From Dreissena polymorpha (lineage: Eukaryota > Mollusca > Bivalvia > Myida > Dreissenidae), in NCBI RefSeq assembly GCF_020536995.1, contig NC_068363.1, positions 1,626,361 through 1,690,360 on the forward strand: a stretch of DNA of 64,000 nucleotides, written 5' to 3'. The translations under genes and the position numbers were made by a program. Shown one piece after another: positions 1 through 9,077 of the stretch; position 1 is the stretch's first letter; each line of letters begins with the position of its first letter. A model generated the notes under the pieces. It made no database searches. It had not been told where the DNA came from and was given only the letters and a program-made list of their open reading frames with translations.

Positions 1-389
1 CTATTACAATTTACGAGCATTTTACACCGCACCTAAAAGAGTGTGACGGGTTCCTCGTCGTTAAAAGTCCTGCTCCGTCCATCTGTCCATTCTGTCGCCA
101 TGCCTAAATACAACAAACAAGGGAATAGCTCCGCCGATATAAATCACAATAACATGGGCACTATCTGATGATTTCCCCGCCTGAGATGTCCGGGCAATAC
201 GTTGATACGGTGCATTATTGAGATGTGAACGCCTCGTGAGTATGGTGTTCTGGTCTGCTCTACGGTATATGGCTCCGAAGCGTCTAAGGATATTTCGGCT
301 ATAATGATTAAGTTTAGAAATGCTGCGTCCTCACTTGATCACATTTTTAATTTACTTGATCAAATGAATACCTGGGCACCAGTAATAAA
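1..389. other. No recognised feature
   Basis: No open frame, splice-flanked exon or repeat family was recognised here. The stretch is less AT-rich than most of the window, which could mean an old repeat, but I see no terminal repeats or duplicated target. Confidence 0.3.
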
Positions 390-540
390 AGAAGTCTTAT
401 AAGGTTTGAGCACACGCAAAACTGCAACGATTGGTTAACTCACATAATCATCGCTGTACAGTACAAGCTTTTAAGATTGCAACAGCAGTCAGCTAAGACA
501 AGATTTGTACCAGAGCATATACAAGCCTACAACAACTTTT
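390..540. repeat. Decayed left flank of the 50-bp array
   Basis: Two or three weak units in phase with the array: 'gcaacgattggttaactcac' near 424 and 'gcaacagcagtcagctaag' near 479 are about 50 bp apart and lead into the first good unit at 541. Confidence 0.5.
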
Positions 541-687
541 AACTCGTAGAACCACTTCTGTATAACACACCTAACTATGTCACACCAGTAAGCCTGTAGA
601 ACCACTTCTGTAGAACACACCTAAGTATGTAACAACAGTAAGCTTGTAGGACCACTTCTGTATATCACACCTTACTATGTCACATCA

Positions 688-1437
688 CAATTACAATCTG
701 ATGATGTTAAATATATTAAAATTGTTTATAATATGCTAGTACATGATCTCGTTATGTATCCCGAAAACAATTCTTGGGTAAAATCTGTTAAACATCTATT
801 AAATACACTAGGTTTTGGTGATGCATGGTTTTTTCAGGGAGTTGGAGACGTTAATTGTATTATATCCATTGTTAAACAACGCATATCTGATATATACGTT
901 CAGAATTGGATAACCGAGTTACAACAAACGACAAGGGGTAAAAATTATTGCATTTACGGAATTTTAGATTTCAGCCTTATCTCAATGTTGTAAATATTTC
1001 TAAATTAAGATTCGAATTTACGCGTTTACGAGTATCTGCTCACAGACTTGAAGTCGAAGCAGGGCGATGGCACAAGCCTGAAAAGACACCGTATGAAAAC
1101 AGAAAATGTAAACACTGTAACGTTCTCGAAGATGAGTTCCATTTCTTACTCGAATGTCCAGTTTTTAATAGTCTTAGAAAACAATATATACGTAGATATT
1201 ATTGGAATCGCACAAATATGATAAAATTTATCGAACTTTTACAAACTGACAACGCTAAAACAATTAAAAATCTTGCAACATTTATTTTTAACGCAGCTAA
1301 ATTGAGAACTGAATTATTATATCAATAGCCTCTCTCCACATATTACTGTCTATGTGTTGTCAATCAATAAAAATTATATGTTTTCACATTGCCAATTCTT
1401 TCGTTACAAATTGTTAACTTATATTGCCTAAAATAGT

Positions 1438-1532
<95 letters not shown>

Positions 1533-1632
1533 ATATATATACCTGTATGTCATTGACCACGGTTTACTACATTGTGTATTATATGTTTGTGTACTCATGG
1601 GCTTAAAGCCTAATGTATTCTGAAATAAAACC
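688..1632 (+). mobile_element. 5'-truncated non-LTR retrotransposon (LINE), 3' end
   Basis: The C-terminal part of a LINE polyprotein inserted in the minisatellite. The protein is read in two overlapping frames (733-993, then 948-1328), so one frameshift lies near 950-990. The second part carries the gag-knuckle-like zinc motif C-KHC-(x6)-EFHFLLEC typical of the region after reverse transcriptase in many invertebrate LINEs. It ends ELLYQ, stop at 1328. The 3' UTR has a long TA tract and closes with CATGGGCTTAAAGCC, CTAATG and AATAAA just before the junction. The target appears duplicated: 'catca' precedes the insert and recurs at 1633-1637. No RT domain is present. Confidence 0.8.
1437..1540. 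repeat. TA microsatellite in LINE 3' UTR
   Basis: About 100 bp of nearly pure TA/AT dinucleotides, interrupted by 'aaat' and 'atta' once each. It lies between the LINE stop codon and the terminal AATAAA. Confidence 0.95.
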
Positions 1633-1940
1633 CATCAGTTAGCCTGTAGAACCACTTCTGTAGAACACACCTAAGTATGTAACAACAGTTAAGCTTGTAG
1701 GACCACTTCTGTAGAACACACCTAAGTATGTAACAACAGAAAGCTTGTAGAACCACTTCTGTAGAACACAACTCAGTATGTAACAACAGTTAGCTTGTAG
1801 GACCACTTCTGTAGAACACACTTAATTATGTAACAACAGTTAGCTTGTAGGAACACTTCTGTAGAACACACCTAAGTATGTAATAACAGTAAGCTTGTAG
1901 AACCGCTTCTGTATAACACACCTAACTATGTCACATCAGT

Positions 1941-2640
1941 AAGCCTGTAGAACCACTTCTGTAGAACACACATAAGTATGTAACAACAGTTAGCTTGAAG
2001 AACCACTTCTGTAGAACACACCTAAGTATGTAACAACAGTAAGCTTGTAGAACCACTTCTGTAGAACGCACCTAAGTAGGTAACAACAGTAAGCTTGGAG
2101 AACCACTTCTGTAGAACACACCTAAGTATGTAACAACAGTAAGCTTGTAGGACCACTTCTGTGGAACACACCTAAGGATGTCACATCGGTTAGCTTGTTG
2201 GACCACTTCTGTAGAACACACATAAGAATGTAACAACAGTTAGCTTGTAGGACCACTTCTGTGGAACACACCTAAGTATGTAACAACAGTTAGCTTGTAG
2301 AACCACTTCTGTGGAACACACCTAAGTATGTCACATCAGTTAGCTTTTAGGACCACTTCTGTAGAACACACCTAAGCATGTAACAACCGTTAGTTTGTAG
2401 AACCACTTTTGTGGAACACACCTAAGTATGTAACAACAGTAAGCTGGTAGAACCACTTATGTAGAACATACCTAAGTATGTAACAACCGTTAGCTTGTAG
2501 GACCACTTCTGTAGAACACACCTAAGTATGTAACAACAGTTAGCTTGTAGGACCTCTTCTGTAGAACACACCTAAGTATGTAACAACAGTAAGCTTGTAG
2601 GGCCACTTCTGTGGAACACACCTAAGTATGTCACATCAGT
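1941..2640. repeat. Higher-order repeat copy 1 (14 x 50 bp)
   Basis: A 700-bp block of 14 minisatellite units whose unit-by-unit variants reappear in the same order in 2641-3390. Shared markers include the 'agcttgaag' unit, the 'aacgcacctaagtagg' unit, the 'cctaaggatgtcacatcgg' unit and the 'agctggtag' unit. Confidence 0.85.
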
Positions 2641-3390
2641 AAGCCTGTAGAACCACTTCTGTAGAACACACATAAGTATGTAACAACAGTTAGCTTGAAG
2701 AACCACTTCTGTAGAACACACCTAAGTATGTAACAACAGTAAGCTTGTAGAACCACTTCTGTAGAACGCACCTAAGTAGGTAACAACAGTAAGCTTGTAG
2801 AACCACTTCTGTAGAACACACCTAAGTATGTAACAACAGTTAGCTTGTAGAACCACGTCTGTAGAACACACCTAAGTATGTAACAACAGTAAGCTTGTAG
2901 GACCACTTCTGTGGAACACACCTAAGGATGTCACATCGGTTAGCTTGTTGGACCACTTCTGTAGAACACACATAAGAATGTAACAACAGTTAGCTTGTAG
3001 GACCACTTCTGTGGAACACACCTAAGTATGTAACAACAGTTAGCTTGTAGAACCACTTCTGTGGAACACACCTAAGTATGTCACATCAGTTAGCTTTTAG
3101 GACCACTTCTGTAGAACACACCTAAGTATGTAACAACCGTTAGTTTGTAGAACCACTTTTGTGGAACACACCTAAGTATGTAACAACAGTAAGCTGGTAG
3201 AACCACTTATGTAGAACATACCTAAGTATGTAACAACCGTTAGCTTGTAGGACCACTTCTGTAGAACACACCTAAGTATGTAACAACAGTTAGCTTGTAG
3301 GACCTCTTCTGTAGAACACACCTAAGTATGTAACAACAGTAAGCTTGTAGGGCCACTTCTGTGGAACACACCTAAGTATGTCACATCAGT
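2641..3390. repeat. Higher-order repeat copy 2 (15 x 50 bp)
   Basis: A 750-bp block matching 1941-2640 variant for variant, with one extra 50-bp unit around 2790-2890 (the unit containing 'aaccacgtct'). The near identity implies a recent block duplication followed by a one-unit gain or loss. Confidence 0.85.
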
Positions 3391-3440
3391 TAGCCTGTAA
3401 AACCACTTCTGTAGAACACACCGAAGTATGTAACATCAGT

Positions 3441-4180
3441 TAGCTTAGATCAACATTTCAGTTGTGCAGAAATAAGTCTAACCACTCAACACAAGTTAGC
3501 ATACTTTATTGTCGTAGAGCAAAAGAAAGTCTTCAACATCAGGTATTTAGAAAACTATAATACTGTAGCGCACGAGCAGACCTGCAGCAACAGCTAGCTT
3601 ACATGCTTTGAAGAGCACAAACACACACACTAGTATAGATTACACGTAATCATCCTATACAAATAACCGTAGCCGACCATTGATGGGGAGAACAATTAAT
3701 CATGAAACATCAGTTTGATTAGAGATCCATTCCTTTTTAGCACAACCAAACCTGCAACATAAGCTAGCTTAGAGATCCGTGTCTACATAACATAAGTACG
3801 TCTGCAACATCAGTTAGCTTACAGAAACAATGATGTTGAGCACAAGTAATCCTTCGACGTCAGTCAGCTTAGAGAACAGTTGATTTAGTGCACAAGTAAA
3901 CCTTGCATTACAAGTTAGGTTAGAGAAGCATTACCGCATAACACAGGTAAGTCCGCAACACATTTAACGCTTAAGAGCGCTCTGTAGACCACATGTAAAC
4001 CTTCAACACCACAAAGCCCAGAAAACAATTGTTAGAAAGTACAATTTAAGCAAGCCCACACCATCAGCTTGTAAAACAATTACTAAAGAGTACAAATACG
4101 TTCGCAACATCAGTTAGCATAGAGAAAAAGTTCCGTAAAGCACAAATAAGCATGCAGTGCCACTTAGTGAACACTAAAGC
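3441..4180. repeat. Decayed right flank of the 50-bp array
   Basis: Highly diverged continuation of the minisatellite. The motif (a/c)agttagctt recurs close to every 50 bp (about 3441, 3491, 3591, 3711, 3761, 3811, 3861, 3911, 4061, 4111), although the sequence between is only loosely alike. A similar worn edge lies to the left at about 390-540. Confidence 0.75.
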
Positions 4181-5560
4181 GCAAATAATCACAATTCGAA
4201 CAAGTTTTATTAGTTGGATGAAAACTGTACCTGTTTGATTAAACTTTCTTTTTATTAAGGTTATAGGTACCGTTAGTGCTCGTGTATTGCAGCTTTAGCA
4301 GCGGAAAGGTCATGCCAACTTCGAAATAATAACTCTTCTTTCAGTATTTTAATGTGGTATATTCATCCTTATTTGAACACCTACGTGCAATCCAAGTTGA
4401 CTGATGCTCTAGACCTAGTCTGCTCTTTTTGGAATACCAAATATATGCATAAAGTAAACGTAAGTGTGATTGATAAACATGTTCATGGCCTTTTTTATTC
4501 CAGTTTATTCTTCTATTTTCTTATATTAATTTCGTGAACTTGCGTAAGATACGTTCTAATGTATTGTCTAGACATGCATGCGATGTAGCCCGAGCTTGTA
4601 CTGGTGTTATAATCAAACAAGTTCTTTCGGATTTCAGAACAATTCAAATGGCAGTTTTGACACACCATAGGCCGTCTGCGCAAATGTTTGACAATGTACC
4701 CAAAGTTGTAAACATAAGTTTCAATTAGTGTCGGGCAATATTTGCGATATTGCCGGCTATTTAATCTTCGCCGATCACCGCCAACGTGTTGAGCCTTCCC
4801 ATGGGATCGCGCAGAAACTCGTCAAGGAAACAGGTCCGATATCCACCTCGTGCTCGTAAACAACGGCCCGCCAACTGTCGCAGAGTATCCGTACTTTAGA
4901 CGAGGGTGCAATTCGAATATTGAATGAGGAATTTGTGAAATAGGGGTGTTCTTCTTTTTAAAAAGCTTGCGTTGTTAAGTGAATTTATAAATAATTAAAT
5001 AAAATGTTAAATGTTTTTTAAATAAATGTATACACTTATACTTATTTTGCTCTGGGTATCAGTTACATGTTGGAATTGTTTAAGAATATCCACTTAATTG
5101 GATGCAGTAAGTTTGAAAGAAAAATATATCACATAACGCTTGAATCACGGCGAAGCATATATTTTGATTTGCAAGTTGTTCTTTGTTGCCACATAAATGA
5201 TTTCATGAGTTCAGGGGACACATTTAAGAGACCAAACGAACAATCTTTCTTCAATAAAATTAAAAAGATAAAACACCGTTGTTTAGACATTTATCTTGCA
5301 AAAGCGGACACACGGTACTCGAGTACAGGTAAAAATCAGAAGGTATAAGCAACAACTTGAGCTTACATGGTGTTAGTCCCGTGACATACATCTGTACTTT
5401 ACTTATTTCGGTTCTTTTCGGTTATCACAAACGGAAAGTTAGCATATGCCCTGATGCATATAAGACAGCTAATTGCTTGGAATGGCACCGATTGCCTCCA
5501 TCCATAGCACCCGGGGAATCTGGTTGGATTAAAGATGTTGATATAGGACTCGTTCTAAGA
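4181..5560. other. No recognised gene; GC-richer patch near 4740-4920
   Basis: Mostly AT-rich. A patch at 4740-4920 is clearly GC-richer, and its minus strand stays open for about 43 codons to a stop near 4762. Open frames of 71 and 94 codons also occur at 4534-4728 and 5067-5348, but none matches a family I know or has convincing splice signals. Confidence 0.3.
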
Positions 5561-5735
5561 AAATTGGGCTTAGTGCAGGTGCGTACAGTGTCATCCCAGA
5601 TTAGCCTGGGCGGTCCGCACATGCTTATGTGGGACGACATTTTCCGCTTATATGGATTTTTTCTTTTACAGGAAATCTCTTCTTAACAAAAGTCCAGTTA
5701 TTGCGGAGTGTCGTCCCAGATCTGGACGACACTTA
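5561..5735. repeat. Palindromic MITE-like repeat, partial
   Basis: Contains 'gtgtcatcccagattagcct', then a GC-rich stem, then 'gggacgacattttccgc', and later 'agtgtcgtcccaga' and 'ggacgacact'. The (A)GTGTCGTCCCAGA / GGGACGACACTT pairs are inverted with respect to each other. This is the hallmark of a non-autonomous bivalve repeat made of two nested hairpins. The right end is cut short. A relative lies at 9491-9655. Confidence 0.65.
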
Positions 5736-6917
5736 ACACACATCCCTCGCGTTCGACACTCAACGTCGTTGTTCGTTGTCACGCACATATACGGACGTTC
5801 TTATGAACTTTGAAAATTCAATATTGCATAGACGTGTATATTCTCAATAGCTTCACAACAAATAATCAACTTGACTCACTAGGACGAATATATTTACGCA
5901 AACCCGCCAAACATGTGTTGACTTCACTGTTACACGTGTAGAACTAAATCTAATGCACTATTCTTGCCAAGTAGTGTATATTTTGCAGCGACATTTTGAA
6001 ACCATGTTTTGCCTACCAAAGTTAGGCAGTAAATAACGCGCGTGCAGATGACGCGTTTGGATTTCCCAGAAGGGTCGTCTGGTAGGCGCGTGCCGAGCGC
6101 GTGATATCTGGCGCATCAATTTGGAAGTAAGTGTTGAATAATATTGTCTCGCGCATGATACTAATGCGGTTAATAAATGCTTTATGAAGTCGATGATTTT
6201 CGTACAACACCAATATCTCTTAAATGATGCAGTTGTTAATCACAAATTAGTGTAGAATTAGTGCTTCCGATATGTCAAACGATCCAATATTACAAAAGAA
6301 AAGATTCGGCAAATCAAACACATATTGACTGTGCACGTAGATCTATTACCAAATCTTGATTGAATGATATAAGAAATAAGAAAATACTGGGGAAAAATAA
6401 CAACGGCGAACAATTAAGTGAAGCTAATCTTACGTAGTTGAACAGCGAGATATAATTTACATCGCAGGTTGGGCAATTACCAGTTATATTTATGTGAGCG
6501 TAAACACACGTGATTACAAAAACCCAGTTCGAAACACACAGCATGATAATTTGGTATCTCTGATCGCATTTCCTTTTTAAATTTATATCAACATTTTAAG
6601 ATAATTTATAGCACATTTCATTGGTTAAACAATATATTTACTTGAAACGCTACGTTTTAATACAAATAACTGAACACCAATTTCTCAATTACATGTCAAT
6701 TTATGTATAGTATTGAAAAGCAAAGAAATGACAAAATGCCGTGAACAAGATAACGGCAAGTGTCAATTTTTTAATCACAAAAAGTCCAGATGAAAACTTA
6801 AGCACGGTCAGCAGGATAAACCGTGTTTAATTCAGTATATAGAAATATAATTAAAATCACTTAAATTAAGGGCTATATCAACTCGATACACCAATATCCA
6901 CCTGGAATGTGGAAATC
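5736..6917. other. No recognised feature
   Basis: AT-rich except for a short GC-rich patch at about 6035-6115 ('aacgcgcgtgcagatgacgc' and neighbours), open on the minus strand for 63 codons to 6022. I cannot assign it to a gene. Confidence 0.3.
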
Positions 6918-7465
6918 CCTCAGAGAATTGTATAAAAGGTATTAAACAACGTCCTCAGAGAATTGTATATAACAGAGGGTGTAATCACGTGATATTCAAG
7001 ATGGCGACGTTCATGCCAAGGCAGGTATTTTCAGCCGTTTTATACCCGTTATTACTTGTATTTATTGTTTAACTGCCGCTCACTTTCTAGCCATATCAGC
7101 AAGAAAGTTAAAAGCGTTTATTTCGTGTTGTTATTCGCTCTTTTTCACGACTTTACTCGCTGCGAAATTTCTGAGCGGGATGACCTCATTAAAGCTCCAC
7201 TGAGAAAATTTGCGGGAAGTAAAGTCGAGATATAAAGCGAATTTTAATACGAAATAACCGCTAATCACATGTTTACTGGTATGGCTGGAAAGTGAGCCTC
7301 ATTTTAAAATTAAACAAGAGTAATGAAGGGTATAAAATGGCGAAAAATAATTGTCCCGGCATGGGCGTCGCCAGCTTGTCTATTACGTGATTACCCTCTA
7401 TGTATAAGTTATTCATAAACGTCCTAAAATAATTGTATATAAAGTATTCATACACATCCTCAGCA
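6918..7465. repeat. 35-bp tandem repeat interrupted by a foldback element
   Basis: Units beginning CCTCAGAGAATTGTATA start at 6918, 6953, 7423 (as cctaaaataattgtata) and 7458. The second unit is split: its first 20 bp end at 6972 and its last 15 bp resume at 7408, so removing 6973-7407 (element plus one target copy) restores an exact 35-bp unit. Confidence 0.75.
6973..7402. mobile_element. 430-bp foldback element (MITE) with 5-bp target duplication
   Basis: The whole element is an imperfect palindrome. The left arm from CAGAGGGTGTAATCACGTGA matches, inverted, the right arm ending TATTACGTGATTACCCTCTA. Inner parts pair as well (GCTCACTTTCTAGCCATA with TATGGCTGGAAAGTGAGC; TTATTTCGTGTT with AATACGAAATAA), leaving a centre near 7170-7190. 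TATAA flanks both ends (6968-6972 and 7403-7407). No coding capacity. Superfamily not determined. Confidence 0.85.
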
Positions 7466-7594
7466 GTCACGTGTATCATAAGAGTGTATAATAATCACCA
7501 TCATGTACCGGCACACTTATTGTATGTAACAAGTTTAATACATGTTACAAGTAGACTAAATTTTACAAGTAAATAAAAGACCAACAAGTAAATT

Positions 7595-7858
7595 CGTTGA
7601 ATTGATATCCCCAGCCAATATGCTTCTGGACACAAAAGTGTTATATTTGACACTCAAAAAAGCATCTTTTCAAGATACAGATGGTGTACAATGCCATTTG
7701 GCGTGCATCATCCTAGTATCCCTATATATACTCATACCAAATTTCAATGAAATTCGTCAAAGCACTTCCAAGATATGGCTCCGGCCTGCCGGAAAGACGG
7801 ACGGACGGACAACGCCAAAACAATATCCCTCCGCCGATGGCGGGGGATAAAAAGGCTA
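7595..7858 (+). repeat. Interspersed SINE-like repeat with GGAC tract and ATAAAAA tail
   Basis: The right part reads 'ataccaaatttcaatgaaat', 'ccaagatatggctccgg', 'gacggacggacggac', 'atatccctccgccgatggcg' and ends 'ataaaaa'. Elements ending in a GGAC tract, a short hairpin and an A-rich tail are widespread in bivalve genomes. A second family with the same plan lies at 10519-10953. Confidence 0.6.
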
Positions 7859-8778
7859 CATGTACAATACATGCATGAAGTACATAACATGTAATACATG
7901 TAGCATAACAGTTATAATAAAAATAATTGTTACAAGAACAATACCTGTATCAAATACAATAATTTTTCAAGTTCAATAAATGTAACAAATGCAATTATTG
8001 TTACAAGCAGTGAAGCACAATTAAATTCAAAATGAAATTTTCCAAACGACCAATGGCAAGTTGTACAAACTGTAATGTATATGTTTTCATGATAGTTACT
8101 TCCCTTGTTTGAATCAAATGTTTATTTTATTTTGAATTTTTTAAATTGTTACTTTGCAAAAAATGGGTATTTTCCCATAAAGAACAAGTTCGTATCATTA
8201 TAAGAAGTTGTCACATAATGCAAATTAGGTGAAAAGGATATTTCAAACAAAATCTTGAAACAATGTATTTATATTATGCAAGTTCAATTATGGTAAATTG
8301 CATATATTTCTTTTTTTGTTTTATTCCACTCAAATCCGTCTTTTTTACATTTGAGATTTACTGATGAAATGAAATAAAAAAACAAAAACAAACTGAAATT
8401 TAAATCTTATGATTGAGACACATGTATTAATTAAAATGTATGTCACAAGCATTTTAGACATATAAATATAACATAAAGATGAAAATTCTTTGGGTTACAC
8501 ATACAATAAGTAAATAATATTCAAATAAATAAAAGGCAAGTATGCAATGTGTGAATATATATTCAACAACGATGTTAACAAACCTAAAACAAAACAAAAA
8601 TACAGAATGGTATTATTGTGTAACATACATAAAACATAAAAGTAACAAAACTTATCGAATATATGTTCAGAGATTAACAACTAATCATCACAATATTCAA
8701 AGATTGTTTAAATTAATACATGTATTCACCTTTATGTGCAACACTTAGTATATAAAAAGATGCAACATATTGACACTA
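7859..8778. other. AT-rich low-complexity stretch
   Basis: Rich in short irregular repeats such as 'tgttacaag', 'aatacatgtaac' and 'acaataa'. No coding signal. The right part probably lies downstream of the TRIQK 3' end. Confidence 0.4.
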
Positions 8779-8784
8779 TTTATT
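8779..8784 (-). promoter_or_regulatory. Possible TRIQK poly(A) signal
   Basis: AATAAA on the minus strand, about 295 nt past the TRIQK stop codon. Position and strand fit a 3' UTR end. The region is AT-rich, so chance occurrence is possible. Confidence 0.35.
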
Positions 8785-9077
8785 GAGTAAATACTCAGCC
8801 ACTTGATCTTCATTGCCTATCATAAAATGGAACAAAATGTTTGAATCTCAAAGTTAATTAATTTTCTACCATAAAGTTCCCCAGGTGTAATACTAAGTAT
8901 CTGGGGTACGGAAAATATAATTATAAGTGGCCGGGTGCGTTTAAATTGATCTTTCCCTGGGTATATTGTATACATAAGAATAATCAGGTTACTTTCAGGT
9001 AGTACCTGAGCCGACAACAAAAAATTGCGCACAATTAAATGATATGTAAGCTAGAACACTTAGGCATCTTCATTCTC

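Larger units (their letters stand above)
541..3440. repeat. 50-bp minisatellite, homogenised core
   Basis: Tandem units of 50 bp built on AGCTTGTAGAACCACTTCTG and a following GTAGAACACACC-type half. Unit starts can be counted at 1692, 1742, 1792 and so on, nearly without slippage. Units alternate between a 'taacaacagt' and a 'tcacatcagt' ending, so several subtypes are interspersed. A LINE fragment (688-1632) splits the array near its left end. Open frames inside it are accidents of the period. There are no unique spacers, so this is not a CRISPR array. Confidence 0.95.

Noticed and set aside
1424-1606. Open frames across TA microsatellites (also 52996-53199 and 60796-61221)
   Set aside because: Dinucleotide repeats are open in most frames; no coding meaning.
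541-3440. CRISPR-like look of regular 50-bp repeats
   Set aside because: The whole unit repeats without unique spacers, and the setting is animal DNA; it is a minisatellite.
5067-5348. 93-codon plus-strand ORF
   Set aside because: No recognisable motif and no splice context; cannot be told from chance.
5357-5686. 109-codon ORF and its antisense at 5425-5640
   Set aside because: Their 3' half is a palindromic MITE, which explains open frames on both strands.
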